Below are positions 9,044-17,720 of a stretch of DNA of 64,000 nucleotides, in pieces. Below the pieces are notes generated by a model. It was not told the origin of the DNA and searched no databases. It was given only the letters and a program-made list of their open reading frames with translations. The DNA is from Hymenobacter canadensis. Lineage in GTDB: Bacteria; Bacteroidota; Bacteroidia; Cytophagales; Hymenobacteraceae. The position numbers and the translations under genes are program-made. Positions within the stretch are counted from its first letter, which is position 1. Every line of letters starts with the position of its first letter. The DNA lies in NCBI RefSeq assembly GCF_027359925.1, contig NZ_CP114768.1, forward strand, positions 313,777 to 377,776. Reading direction: 5' to 3'.

Positions 9044-9075
9044 GAGGCCAGTCGTTTCAGCGACTGGCCTCTTTT
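9044..9075 (+). terminator. Strong stem-loop followed by T run
   Basis: An 11-bp perfect stem (gaggccagtcg / cgactggcctc, arms 9044-9054 and 9061-9071) with a 6-nt loop, followed by TTTT on the plus strand. It has the form of a Rho-independent terminator for rightward transcripts, yet no plus-strand gene ends here: the nearest genes on the left are all leftward. It may insulate the leftward operon from the RHH gene, or terminate a small unannotated RNA. Confidence 0.5.
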
Positions 9076-9106
9076 GCCTACTATCGGTTGGGTTACTCAT
9101 CATGAG

Positions 9107-9136
9107 TACCATAAAAGTACCAATATTTTTATGGTA
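9107..9136. promoter_or_regulatory. Perfect 10-bp inverted repeat upstream of RHH gene
   Basis: taccataaaa (9107-9116) and ttttatggta (9127-9136) form a perfect inverted repeat with 10-bp spacing between arms. Further partial copies follow (ataccataat near 9160 and gggtacc near 9183). It lies 73 bp before the small ribbon-helix-helix gene. Clusters of half-sites of this type are common operators for RHH autoregulators; binding is inferred. Confidence 0.45.
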
Positions 9137-9208
9137 TAGCAAGAGTGCCTTTCATAGAATACCATAATTATATTGATATGAGGGTACCAGAGCCTTTATA
9201 TTTACTTC

Positions 9209-9376
9209 ATGAAAAAAGATAAGTCCGAGCGAACAGGCAAAAAGCAGGTAGGTTTAGAGGTTACGGTTGAGGAAAAGGAGCTTGCTGAACGGGTTGCCAA
9301 AGAGCGAGGACTTGGTTTTTCTGCTTTAGTACGCTTGCTCATCAAGGACGAAGCACGGAGACTAGGATTGATTTAG
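9209..9376 (+). CDS. Small ribbon-helix-helix (Arc/CopG-like) DNA-binding protein
   Basis: 55 residues. A basic N-terminus (MKKDKSERTGKKQ) is followed by a beta strand (VGLEVTVEEKEL), then two helices (AERVAKERGLGFSALVRLLIKDEARRL) in the order strand-helix-helix of Arc/CopG regulators. The upstream palindromes at 9107-9136 are candidate operators. No toxin gene follows: the 280 bp after the stop up to the terminator at 9659 hold no convincing gene. It may be an orphan antitoxin-like or plasmid copy-control regulator. Confidence 0.6.
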   Translation: MKKDKSERTGKKQVGLEVTVEEKELAERVAKERGLGFSALVRLLIKDEARRLGLI

Positions 9377-9658
9377 GTATAGTGTATTATCCCCGTACTC
9401 TACACATTGCTGGCGCCACGCCACCGGCATTATCTCCAGGCAGGTGGTAGTTGAGTAGCCTTCCGCTGTAACCCAGGTAGACGTGTTGTTGATCTGCTAC
9501 GTCCGCACTGCAGGATGCTTTTCCTGAAGACAGTAGCCTCTGTCCTTTTCACAAGGGAGATATCCGGTGGCCTGCCCTTGGTAGCGGCCTGTGGGCAGGC
9601 CATCGTGGCGACCAAGGGCGTACGAAAGGAGATGCAACAACGGCTTTCGTAGTAGCTA

Positions 9659-9699
9659 CTGGAAACAGAAACGGCCACCCAATGGGTGGCCGTTTCTGT
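9659..9699. terminator. Bidirectional terminator-like hairpin
   Basis: A near-perfect stem of about 19 bp (aaacagaaacggccaccca against tgggtggccgtttctgttt) with a minimal loop, rich in A on the left and T on the right, so it could act in both directions. It lies 28 bp after the stop of the leftward T9SS fragment at 9727. Confidence 0.7.
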
Positions 9700-9726
9700 T
9701 TGGGGAAAGTGTGTGCTTCGCCTGTT

Positions 9727-10518
9727 CTACCGCACCAGCACGAGGCGGGTGTGCAGGGGCTGGCTGCCGGGGCCGGTGACGCGCAGCACATAGGTGCCGG
9801 CGGGCAAGGTGGCCGGCAGCGTAAGCGGCAGCTGCTCGGCATCGGTCAGCGAGCGTAGGGCCTGGGTGTGATGCAGGCGCCCGGCGTTGTCGAGCAGCTG
9901 CAGCGTCAGGGCCTGGCCAGCGCGGCCGGTGAGCAGCAGCGTGACGGGCCGCGCCGGGTCGGCGGGGTTCGGGGCCACGGTGAGGGCCGCCGCGGGCGTG
10001 CCCAGGCCGGCGGCCACGCTCACCACGCTGCTGTAGTGCAGCGTGCCGTCGGTGTCTTCCTGAGCAAGGCGGTAGTAGAGCTGGCGGGCCGGGGCGCTGG
10101 CATCCAGCACCGCGTAGCGCCGGGCCTGGGTGGTGGTGCCGGCGGCGGGCTGCGCCGCTACGCGGGTGAACGTGCGCCCATCGGTGCTGCGCTCCACGTG
10201 GTAGGTGCGGGCGTTCAGTTCCTGGGCCGTGGCCCACTGCAGCTGCACCCCGGCATTGGTGCGCCGGGCGCTGAAGGCGGTGAGCGTTACGGGCAGGGGG
10301 GCCGCCGAGAAGGCCCGGGCGGCGCTGTAGCTGGTGGCCACGCGCAGGCCGTCGACGAGCAGCTGGGTGGTGTTGGCACTCTGGCGCAGGGCCACTGAGC
10401 CGAGGTTGGCGGGGGCCGAGCTGGCGGCTTCCGTGCTGGTGGCGTCGGCCGTGGCGGGCTCCGTCTGGCCCGGGTTCACGTAGAGGCGGGCGCAGGTAAA
10501 GGCCTTCCCAAAACCCAA
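9727..10518 (-). pseudogene. C-terminal fragment of a T9SS type A sorting-domain protein
   Basis: The readable 263 residues contain no signal peptide and begin in the middle of a domain (ATSTEAASSAPANLGSVALR, the ending typical of large exported Bacteroidota nuclease/adhesin-type proteins). A fibronectin-like linker follows (VTLTAFSARRTNAGVQLQWA; YYRLAQEDTDGTLHYSSVV), then a T9SS sorting domain (LTVAPNPADPARPVTLLL, LPAGTYVLRVTG, ending HTRLVLVR). The 5' part of the gene is missing: only 20 bp separate it from the kinase stop at 10539. Probably a deletion remnant that cannot be exported. Confidence 0.7.
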
Positions 10519-10538
10519 CGGGGCGCAGTGGCCCCGCT

Positions 10539-13307
10539 TTATTGCGGCAGCAGTTCTAGCAGCAGCTGGCCCAGGTCATCTTCCTCGTAGGGTTTGGTGA
10601 GGCAGGCGTTCATGCCGGCGGCCAGGTAGGCCATGCGGTCGGCATCGAAGGCATTGGCGGTGAAGGCAATGATGGGCAGGGAGGCCCGGCGCGGGTCGGC
10701 GCTGGCCCGGATGGCGGCAGCTACTTCTACCCCGGTCAGGCCGGGCATCTGGATATCGAGCAGCGCCACGTCGAAATCCTGCTCCTGAAGCTGCGCCAGC
10801 GCGTCGAGGCCATTAGTGACGGCGGTTACCTGCATATCCCAGTTTTCGAGCACAATGATGGCGATGCGCTGATTGAAGAGGTTGTCTTCGGCCAGCAGCA
10901 CGCGCAGCCCGCGCAGGCGCTCGTAGCAGATGGCCGGCAGGGCGGGGGGCGGGAACAGGCTGTCGGCCTCGGCGCGGGGCAGCAGCAGCTCGAACGAAAA
11001 GGTGGTGCCCTGGCCGGGCGCGCTGCGCAGCTCCAGGGTGCCGCCCATCTGCTCCACCAGGTTGCGGCTGATACTCAGGCCCAGGCCCGTGCCGCCGTAG
11101 AGCCGGCTGGTGTCGGCATTGGCCTGGGCATAGTCCTTGAAGATGTGGGCCTGCTCCACGGATGTCATGCCAATGCCCGTATCCGTGACCTGGAAGCGCA
11201 GCGTCAGCCCGGCGGGCGTGTCGGCCAGCACGTCGGCCCCCAGCTGCACACTGCCCTGATCGGTGAACTTGATGGCGTTGGAAAGCAGGTTGAGCAGCAC
11301 CTGCTGCAGGCGGTAGGCATCGCCCAGCAGGTGAATGGGGGGCTCCGCCAGGGGAATAATGAGTAATTCGAGGTCTTTTTGCGCAGCCAGGGCGGCCACG
11401 GTTTGCCCGGCCCCTTGCAGCAGCAGGGCCAGGTCGAAGGGCGTGTGGTTGAGCGGCAGGGGCTGGGTGGTGATTTTGGCCAGGTCGAGCACGTCGTTGA
11501 CCAGGGCCAGCAGGTGGCGGCCCGACAGCTGCATCGTATTCAGATATTCCTGCTGGAGCACGGTGAGGTCCGTTTTCTGCAGCAGGGCGGCCATGCCCAG
11601 CACCCCGTTCAGGGGCGTGCGGATTTCGTGGCTCATGCGGGCCAGAAAGAGCTCTTTGGCGAGGGCATTCTCATCGGCGTCACGCTTGGCCTGCTCCAGC
11701 GCCTCGCGGGCCTTTTTCACCTCCGTGACGTCGGTGCTGATGGAGAGGGTTGCCGGTTGGCCATCGGCCCGGGGCAGTGGGCGCTTGAACACGTCGTAGT
11801 AGCTGGTGCGCCCATCCTGGGTGGTATAGCTCATTTCGCGCCGCTGCGCCTGCTGCGTGCTGAAGACCTCCGCATTGAACAAGCGCGCCTGGCGCATTTC
11901 CTCGCGCACCATGGGGTTGCTGCTATCGCGCCCGTACTGGTGTTCCTCGGCCATTACCTCCAGGTACGTTTTGTTGGAGAACAGCACGGTGCCATCCGGA
12001 GTCAACACGTAAACCAGGCTGGGCAGGGCGTCGACCACCTGCCGGATAAACTCCTCGCGCTCCTGCAGCTGCTGCTGCACCTGCTGCTGCAAGCGTTCGG
12101 CCAGCATGCGGGCCGTGATGTCGATGCCCAGGCTCACCACCATGCGTAGTTCTTTCTCCGCCTGATAAATGGGCCGCACCTGCCACATCAACATCTTTTC
12201 GCGTTGCCGGGAATCGAGCAGGGTTTCCTCGTACACCACATCGGTTTGGGTGCGCACGGCCAGCTCGAAGTACTGCTGGCGCAATTCATTCAGCCAAGCC
12301 GGGTTCTGCTGGCCGTGCAGCGTCACGTAGTCGGCCATGGGCAGGCCGATGACCTGCTGGCGTACGGCGGGGTCGGCAATAGCCGCCGGGTTGACGAACA
12401 GGCAATGGTAGCGCTCATCAAACACCCCCAGCTCAATGGGCAGCGCGCTCAGGATGGTTTCGTAGAAATCGCGCTGAGCCACCAGTTGGGCTTCCGCCTG
12501 CTTGCGCTCGGTGATGTTGGTGAGGTAGAGCGTAACAAAAGCCTGGCCGGGCACGGCCACCGTCGTGCTCAGGTAGGTTTTGCCGTCTACCAGCAGCTCC
12601 TGCTGGTGCTCGGTGCTGCGCAGGGCGGCGGCGGCCAGGCCGGGCAGTATCTGCTGGGCCAGCAGGGAAGGCAGCAGCGGCCCGGCGGCGGTATTGGCGT
12701 ACATCACCTCGCCGGTGGCCGCCAGTCGAAGGACGGAATTGGGCGTTTGCTGGGGCAGGTAGTGGGCCAGCATGCGCAGCTGGGCCTCGCGCTGGTTGCG
12801 CTCGGTTACGTCGCGGTAGCAAATGAGGCGGCCGGCCCGTTCGGCGTCGAGCACCAGGTAGTCGAGCTCCAGGAAGCGGCCATCGGCCAGCATAAACTCC
12901 TCCCGGAGCACGGTGCGGCCCGCGGCGTTCATGGCCCAGGCGCGGGTAGCGAAGGCGGCCGGGTCGTGAAACGCCGGGCCAATGTCCACCGCCCCATACG
13001 GAATGATGCCGGCTTGGTCTGGTGGCGTCGGCGGCAGGCCAAACAGGTCCCAGAAGTACTGATTCACAAACCGGATTTGGGAATCATCATCGACCAGCAC
13101 CAGCGCGACCTGCAGGTTTTGCACCAGCGCCAGCAACTGCGCCTGCTGGCGCGTCGCGTCGGTGGCAGCAGCCAGGGCCTGCTGTTCCAGGGTGGCTACC
13201 CGGGCTGTCATGGCTGCCAGCTCGGCCAGGGTGTGGGTGTGGGCGAGCCGTTCGGCAGCCAGCTGTGTGGGGCAGTCGGCACCAGTAGCAACAAAGGATT
13301 GCGCCAT
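10539..13307 (-). CDS. PAS-containing hybrid histidine kinase with receiver domain
   Basis: 922 residues from the ATG at 13307 (MAQSFVATG); 40 more codons are open upstream but lack a sensible start context. Order: coiled-coil N-terminus, then several PAS domains (LVLVDDDSQIRFVNQYFWDL; LGVFDERYHCLFVNPAA; LVYVLTPDGTVLFSNKTYLE) with PAC endings (YRDVTERNQREAQL, YLTNITERKQAEAQL, STDVTEVKKAREAL). HisKA follows with phospho-acceptor His in MSHEIRTPLNGVLG near residue 556, then HATPase_c (NLLSNAIKF; VTDTGIGM; YGGTGLGLSIS). The C-terminal receiver has Asp in ALLDIQMPGLTG near residue 849 and Lys in ACLTKPYEE. There are no membrane helices, so it is a cytoplasmic sensor. No response-regulator partner is adjacent. 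Confidence 0.9.
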   Translation of the reverse strand: MAQSFVATGADCPTQLAAERLAHTHTLAELAAMTARVATLEQQALAAATDATRQQAQLLALVQNLQVALVLVDDDSQIRFVNQYFWDLFGLPPTPPDQAGIIPYGAVDIGPAFHDPAAFATRAWAMNAAGRTVLREEFMLADGRFLELDYLVLDAERAGRLICYRDVTERNQREAQLRMLAHYLPQQTPNSVLRLAATGEVMYANTAAGPLLPSLLAQQILPGLAAAALRSTEHQQELLVDGKTYLSTTVAVPGQAFVTLYLTNITERKQAEAQLVAQRDFYETILSALPIELGVFDERYHCLFVNPAAIADPAVRQQVIGLPMADYVTLHGQQNPAWLNELRQQYFELAVRTQTDVVYEETLLDSRQREKMLMWQVRPIYQAEKELRMVVSLGIDITARMLAERLQQQVQQQLQEREEFIRQVVDALPSLVYVLTPDGTVLFSNKTYLEVMAEEHQYGRDSSNPMVREEMRQARLFNAEVFSTQQAQRREMSYTTQDGRTSYYDVFKRPLPRADGQPATLSISTDVTEVKKAREALEQAKRDADENALAKELFLARMSHEIRTPLNGVLGMAALLQKTDLTVLQQEYLNTMQLSGRHLLALVNDVLDLAKITTQPLPLNHTPFDLALLLQGAGQTVAALAAQKDLELLIIPLAEPPIHLLGDAYRLQQVLLNLLSNAIKFTDQGSVQLGADVLADTPAGLTLRFQVTDTGIGMTSVEQAHIFKDYAQANADTSRLYGGTGLGLSISRNLVEQMGGTLELRSAPGQGTTFSFELLLPRAEADSLFPPPALPAICYERLRGLRVLLAEDNLFNQRIAIIVLENWDMQVTAVTNGLDALAQLQEQDFDVALLDIQMPGLTGVEVAAAIRASADPRRASLPIIAFTANAFDADRMAYLAAGMNACLTKPYEEDDLGQLLLELLPQ

Positions 13308-13738
13308 AAGAGTGGTACGAGTCGGCGCAGATTTATCAGCACCGATAAAAGGCACTAGCGTCCGGACTATTCCGAAATCACATGGGGACTTGAAGGTAGA
13401 TTTTTTTACCGACAGGTCTTCCCCCAAAAGGGGTTCTTGTGGTAACGGGGCGGATGTACACGCTAAGGCTACAAATCCTCATCTCTGCTGTTTCAGCATA
13501 GGTTATGCGAGGCCCTTCTCAAGTAGGATTTCCCTTTCGATAGGCTACTCGCCCCCCCTGTATGCCTTGTAATCGGCCTTTTTTGGTCTGGTTTTCGGCC
13601 ACCCTTTACTATAATCGGGCTTAGCGGGTAAATCTGCCCCGTTGCCACAGGAACCCCAACATAGAGAGGGAAGCAGGCAAGGAAAAGTTTTGCGGCTGAA
13701 CGATACTGCTGCAACGGCCCCCCCTTTACCTGCGCGGG
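13308..13738. other. Intergenic stretch without a recognisable gene
   Basis: About 430 bp between the kinase start and the umuC stop. Short open frames exist on both strands but have no homologous look. The segment 13410-13620 contains several homopolymer C and T runs. No clear promoter or terminator was identified. Confidence 0.5.
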
Positions 13739-15061
13739 TCAGCCCACCACCAGCAGATCCTCCAGTCGGGTGGTAAACGCCTGGCTTTTGTGCTGGGCTT
13801 TGCCCTGCCAGGGGGCGGACTGGCCGGCGGCAGTCACCGTGGCGGCGGGGCGCACGGTGCCGCGGCCGAACTGCCGGTTAAGGGCGTCGAGGCTGCGCAT
13901 AAGCTGTTGGGCGCGAACGTCAGAAAGAGGGTTTGTAGCCGTTGATGAAGCGGGCGCAAACAAACTCAGCTGCTGGCCCCGGCCGGGGCGCTCCAGGCCG
14001 TCGAGCACCACGCCGGCCTTGACGTAGACGCGGCCGGGCTCGTAGAGCCGCTCCAGCATCCGGCGGGCGTAGGCCAGCAGCTGGAGCGTGTCACTGGTGG
14101 GGCCGCCGGGCAGCGTGAGCGTGGTGGAACGGGTGTAGGGCGGCGGTACGCGGGTATCGTAGCGGTCCTGGCTGAGGTACACGGTGAGGATATGGGCCTG
14201 GTCACCCTGGGCGCGCAGCTTCTCGGCGGCGCGGCTGAGGTAGGTGGCCATGGCGCCCCACAGGTCGTCGAAGGCGGTGAGGCGCTGCCCAAAGGAGCGG
14301 GAGCAGCTGATGCTTTTGCGGGCCAGGGTGCCGTCTTCGGAAGGATTCAGGTCCTGGCAGGGCTGGCCCAGCAGCTCCTGCACCAGCCGCCAGCCCACCA
14401 CTCCCCCGAGGTGTTTGCGGGCCCAGGCCTCGGACACCTGACTCAGCTCCCAGGCTGTGCGGATGCCATGGGTGGCGAGCTTGCCGGCATACTGGTAACC
14501 AATGCCCCAGACGTCGGCCACGGGCAGGGCGCGCAGGGCCCGCTCGCGGCGGCTGGCGGTATCGAGGCGCAGGACACCCTGCAGCTCGGGGTGCTTCTTG
14601 GCCAGGCGGTTGGCGACCTTGGCCAGCGTTTTGGTGGGCGCCACGCCCACGCAGGTGGGGATGCCGGTGCAGGCCAGCACGTCGCGGCGGATGGCCTGGA
14701 CGCGGGTGTCGAGGGTGCCGCAGTAAGTGGTGAGGCCGTGCAGGTCGAGGAAGGCCTCGTCGATGCTGTACACCTCCACCGCGGGGGCGTGGGCCGCCAG
14801 GCGGGCCATAACGCGGCGGCTCATGTCGCCATAGAGGGCGTAGTTGGAGCTGAGGGCGTGGCCCTGGTGGTGGCGTAGCAGCTCGCGCACCTCAAAGAAC
14901 GGCGCGCCCATGGGAATGCCGAGCTGTTTGGCCTCGGCCGAGCGGCTCACGACGTTGCCGTCGTTGTTGCTCAGCACCACGACGGGGCGGTTGTCGAGCC
15001 GGGGCTGGAAAACCCGCTCGCAGCTGACGTAGAAGTTATTGCAGTCGACGAGGCCGTACAT
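13739..15061 (-). CDS. umuC: Y-family DNA polymerase UmuC (Pol V catalytic subunit)
   Basis: 440 residues, full length for UmuC. N-terminal catalytic motif LVDCNNFYVSCERVF carries the first metal-binding Asp, VVVLSNNDGNVVSRS follows, and the SIDEAFLDL motif near residue 100 carries the Asp-Glu pair. The helix-hairpin-helix region (GVAPTKTLAKVANRLAK; DVWGIGYQ) and little finger (LARKSISCSRSFG) are present. The C-terminus ends in the DUF4113-like tail (QSAPWQGKAQHKSQAF). It performs error-prone translesion synthesis during the SOS response with cleaved UmuD. It lies 139 bp after umuD, spaced by a repeat-like segment. A fragment of a second umuC tail is found at 33916-34016. Confidence 0.93.
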   Translation of the reverse strand: MYGLVDCNNFYVSCERVFQPRLDNRPVVVLSNNDGNVVSRSAEAKQLGIPMGAPFFEVRELLRHHQGHALSSNYALYGDMSRRVMARLAAHAPAVEVYSIDEAFLDLHGLTTYCGTLDTRVQAIRRDVLACTGIPTCVGVAPTKTLAKVANRLAKKHPELQGVLRLDTASRRERALRALPVADVWGIGYQYAGKLATHGIRTAWELSQVSEAWARKHLGGVVGWRLVQELLGQPCQDLNPSEDGTLARKSISCSRSFGQRLTAFDDLWGAMATYLSRAAEKLRAQGDQAHILTVYLSQDRYDTRVPPPYTRSTTLTLPGGPTSDTLQLLAYARRMLERLYEPGRVYVKAGVVLDGLERPGRGQQLSLFAPASSTATNPLSDVRAQQLMRSLDALNRQFGRGTVRPAATVTAAGQSAPWQGKAQHKSQAFTTRLEDLLVVG

Positions 15062-15099
15062 GGGTGGTTGCTAGTGGATAGTTGTTAGTTGCTGGTTGT

Positions 15100-15190
15100 C
15101 AGTGCTTAGGCGCAACGAAGCGGTAGAGATGCTTGGCTACGCCGACCTTCGGTTCGGCAGGCGGACGCTAGATCAGGCATGACGGACTGG
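15100..15190. repeat. Likely interspersed intergenic repeat between umuD and umuC
   Basis: The stretch (cgcaacgaagcggtagagat ... atcaggcatgacgg) resembles the family of intergenic repeats with a core like tagagatgctt...agcatgacgg that I associate with Hymenobacter and related genomes. An internal hairpin (gccgaccttcggttcggc) is present. A run of degenerate ttgctagt/ttgttagt words precedes it. Assignment is from memory of the motif; only one copy is in this window. Confidence 0.4.
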
Positions 15191-15200
15191 TGCAGATTAT

Positions 15201-15668
15201 CTAGTCGCGGCTGCGGAGCAGGGCCGTGAGCTTGCCGGGGATGAGTTCGTGCACGACGTGGGTTACCACGCCCCAGATGCGCAGATTGTCGGGCTCGGTG
15301 ATTTCGTAGTCGGCGTAGGCCGGGTTTTCGGCCTGCAGCCACCAGCTGGTGCCGCGGCGCACCAGGCGCTTGACGGTGCACTCGCCCTCCACCACAGCCA
15401 CCACGATGTGGTTGTGGTCGGCTTCGAGGTGCTTGTCGACGGCCAGCAGATCGCCGGCGTGGATTTCCGCGCCCCGCATGCTCTCGCCCGACACCCGGAT
15501 CAGGTACGTGGCCTCGGGGTGGCGGAACAGAATGCGGTTGAGGTCAAACAGTTCCTCCAGCTCGTCGGAGGCCGGCGAGGGGAAGCCGGCGGGCACCAGG
15601 GAGGCAAATACGGGCAGCCACAACGTGGTGGTCGGCTCACCTACTTCGAATAGTTCGATGGACGTCAT
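15201..15668 (-). CDS. umuD: UmuD-like S24 family self-cleaving mutagenesis protein
   Basis: 155 residues from the ATG at 15668. The frame is open 17 codons further upstream, but the candidate promoter lies there. Auto-cleavage site Ala27-Gly28 in SLVPAGFPSP; catalytic Ser in RVSGESMRGAEIHAGD near residue 62 and Lys in EGECTVKRLV near residue 99: the Ser-Lys dyad of LexA/UmuD peptidases. No HTH is present, so it is UmuD rather than LexA. After RecA-stimulated cleavage it would join UmuC at 13739-15061 to form Pol V. A relic of a second copy (same GESMRGAEIHA stretch) lies at 33791-33915. Confidence 0.9.
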   Translation of the reverse strand: MTSIELFEVGEPTTTLWLPVFASLVPAGFPSPASDELEELFDLNRILFRHPEATYLIRVSGESMRGAEIHAGDLLAVDKHLEADHNHIVVAVVEGECTVKRLVRRGTSWWLQAENPAYADYEITEPDNLRIWGVVTHVVHELIPGKLTALLRSRD

Positions 15669-15689
15669 GCGGGGTGGGGAAAGTATAGG

Positions 15690-15725
15690 GCACGGCAAGT
15701 ATACTAAAATAGTTAGCAAATAGTT
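15690..15725 (-). promoter_or_regulatory. Candidate umuDC promoter with repeated operator-like words
   Basis: On the minus strand TATACTTG (15696-15703) is one base from the Bacteroidota -7 element TAnnTTTG, placed 28 bp before the umuD ATG. Just upstream are the words ctattttagt and ctatttgcta. A similar ctaaaataactagcaaagg occurs again on the plus strand near 15849. The duplicated word may be an SOS-type operator; this is inference. Confidence 0.35.
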
Positions 15726-15729
15726 TTTA

Positions 15730-16197
15730 TCACCGGATTTGTTTGCTGTGAGTTGATCCGCTGATTACCGGATTTTTACGAAATGAAGGCAGTTTCACGT
15801 GGCCTTCATCTTTTCTGTATCCACCTGTTCAAGCAAATCTATATATCGCTAAAATAACTAGCAAAGGCTTTGCGCGCCGTCAGACGCTAACCCGGAAGCG
15901 GGGCACAGTATCAGCCATCAGCGCACTGGGAAACGCCAAGCGGGCCTGGCTGGCGGCGAGCTGAGGGAGGCTTGGCGCAAGGCCGGCCGGAAAGCCATCA
16001 GGCTCAATACCTGCAAAGACCTAATTGCCCGCACCGAGTACCTGACCAACTACAGCTACACCGCGCCCGGCAGAATGCCAGCACAACCAGCCACCAACCA
16101 GCAACGGCCTTGTCTGATACTGAACTCGCTTATTCCCGTGACGGCCACAGTCCTGCGGGCTCGTCGCCAGGATACCCAACAGCTCCGCGGCAATAAA
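15730..16197. other. Intergenic region with a possible degenerate coding remnant
   Basis: No intact gene. From about 15880 to 16090 the plus strand has coding-like composition and reads, across one frame change near 15962, as a Lys/Arg/Ala-rich segment (LTRKRGTVSAISALGNAKRA then LREAWRKAGRKAIRLN, CKDLIARTEYL). It matches nothing I recognise and is probably a gene remnant. Confidence 0.3.
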
Positions 16198-16827
16198 TCA
16201 GCTGGTCTTTCCAGGAAAGCAGGGCGCTGTCCTTGCTGCCGGGTTTCCCAGCAGCGTGCTGACGAAAAACGTGCGGGCAATAACGTAGCTGCGGCCGATA
16301 AGCAGCAGTTGGTAGGACGGCGCGGCGGTTGGGGAAACGTAGTGTTCCCCGGCGGTTTGCCAGTAGGTTTCCACCCCATGCTCAGCGCAGATGGCGGCCA
16401 CGGCCTGAGCCACGGGAACGGGTACGCTTTCCAGGATAATGCCCCCGGTGCGAGAGAGGTCGGGGCGCACGTTATTTGCCGCCAACCGGTGCCACCACAT
16501 AGCCCAGGTGGCGGGCGCGAAGCTGTACCAGCCGCCGGCCTGCTTGCGTAGCTCCTGCCGAATGGCCGCCAGCAGGGCCGGCGCGTCGGGGACGTAATGA
16601 CTGGTAGCCCGCGCCATAAGGTAGGTCTGGGGCCGGTTGACGCCGTTGAGCAGCGGGTGGTCGTGGTGGAAGGAGACGGGACCGTGGGTGCCGCGCTGCA
16701 GCCGGGCGCTAAGCTTGCCCACGATATCGATGCGGTGGACTTCGGTAGCGGTGACGAGCTCCAGGTAGGTGGTCTGGGTGTAGCGGATCAGGCCCGAAGG
16801 GTAGAGCTGCGCAAATTGCGTCATCAT
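16198..16827 (-). CDS. Unrecognised 209-aa protein
   Basis: Starts at 16827 or at the adjacent ATG 16824. The first half is beta-rich (FAQLYPSGLIRYTQTTYLEL, HRIDIVGKLSARLQ). A middle section is Trp-rich (AGGWYSFAPATWAMWWHRLA), followed by VAQAVAAICAEHGVETYW. No signal peptide or membrane segment. The family is not recognised. It sits between umuDC and the replication region, alone and without an obvious operon partner. Confidence 0.5.
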   Translation of the reverse strand: MMTQFAQLYPSGLIRYTQTTYLELVTATEVHRIDIVGKLSARLQRGTHGPVSFHHDHPLLNGVNRPQTYLMARATSHYVPDAPALLAAIRQELRKQAGGWYSFAPATWAMWWHRLAANNVRPDLSRTGGIILESVPVPVAQAVAAICAEHGVETYWQTAGEHYVSPTAAPSYQLLLIGRSYVIARTFFVSTLLGNPAARTAPCFPGKTS

Positions 16828-17039
16828 GGCTGAAAGCTACGGCGTTTCGGCGTGCGTCGGAAAAGGCAGATCAAGCGTTTTCCAGCTGTCTCGGTAAACT
16901 CGGCAACACCCCTCGTGGCAGGCTAGGTCGCGCCTTCGTCGAAAACAGTGGTGCCGGCCTCAACGGCTGGCCTGGTGCTGCTGCCATGTGCGTAGAGTGC
17001 CAGCCTTGCCCTTGAGAGCGGTAAGCTGAGGCGGCTGGC

Positions 17040-17208
17040 TCAGGGTTTGATCAGCCACTGGATGGCCTGCGCGTCCGTTTCCTGGCGAAAGCTGGCGGAA
17101 AGCCATATCCGGGCTAGGTTCTGCTCGAAGTTCTCATCGGGAATGAGCCTGCGCTGGCGCATGGTTTCGTACATGGCGTGCACGTCGTCAAGCGTGTGCC
17201 GCTCCTGC
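17040..17208 (-). pseudogene. 3' remnant of a third rep-like gene
   Basis: The minus strand reads ERHTLDDVHAMYETMRQRRL, then FEQNLARIWLSASF and AIQWLIKP before a stop (TGA at 17040-17042). This aligns well with the C-terminus of the Rep protein at 18559-19782 (RYRLQEVEAMYQTMVAKKLH, FEEHLQQVYLSQGF, KWLVKPQS). An in-frame stop and loss of the upstream coding region show that only the tail survives. Iteron-like repeats of a third type lie just upstream of it at 17281-17530, so this looks like the scar of another replicon. Confidence 0.6.
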
Positions 17209-17280
17209 TACGCGACGACCGGCTTGAATAGACAGCCGGGCGACGTTATGCTACAGGGTTTGAAAACGGCAAGTGTATGG

Positions 17281-17530
17281 CCCCTTTTGTGTAGTCATAT
17301 GGAAGGCTTACGGGCCCTTTTAGACTGCTAGTTTCTAGAGTTGGATTTTTAAAAGTGAGATAGCGGAAGGTCAGGTAGGATCGGTCTGCCGGTAGCCAGA
17401 GCCGGAAACGAAGGCTATGAGCTGACCCCTTTTTTGTAGTCATATGCTCCGGAGCCATCCGGGTCGGCTGGTTTTCTGAATGTTAGAAAGGAGATGCTGT
17501 AGGGTAACCCTCTTTTTGTAGTCATATGCT
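17281..17530. repeat. Three dispersed copies of a 16-bp repeat (tttttgtagtcatatg type)
   Basis: Copies at 17281-17301 (ccccttttgtgtagtcatat), 17426-17446 (cccctttttttgtagtcata plus tg) and 17508-17528 (ccctctttttgtagtcatat). Each ends in the NdeI-like catatg and follows a C/T run, with spacing of about 145 and 82 bp. They lie upstream of the rep remnant at 17040-17208 and differ from both other iteron families here. Possibly worn iterons or operator sites of the lost replicon. Confidence 0.5.
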
Positions 17531-17720
17531 GTAGCCTGCTATAGTTCACCAGCGCCGCCCTGCCCGCCACCGCCAGTCGGACGGGGCGCTGAGTTGAGCA
17601 CCTTTCAATTCCTGCTGGAAGCAGGGTTAGGCAACGTGGTCGTCATCAGGAAAAAAGCTGGCATGGAGGCTTACCTGCGCCAGTGCGTTCAGGGCCTCTC
17701 ACTGGGGGAGGAACGGTCTC

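Noticed and set aside
9377-9658. Small minus-strand frames between the RHH gene and the terminator
   Set aside because: They overlap each other and the terminator hairpin, with no recognisable domain.
11379-13358. Long plus-strand frames opposite the hybrid kinase
   Set aside because: The minus strand carries unmistakable PAS, HisKA, HATPase and receiver motifs; the opposite frames are shadows.
16856-17039. Possible small gene after the 209-aa protein
   Set aside because: No frame with a start and coding-like composition; only the rep tail relic just beyond is supported.
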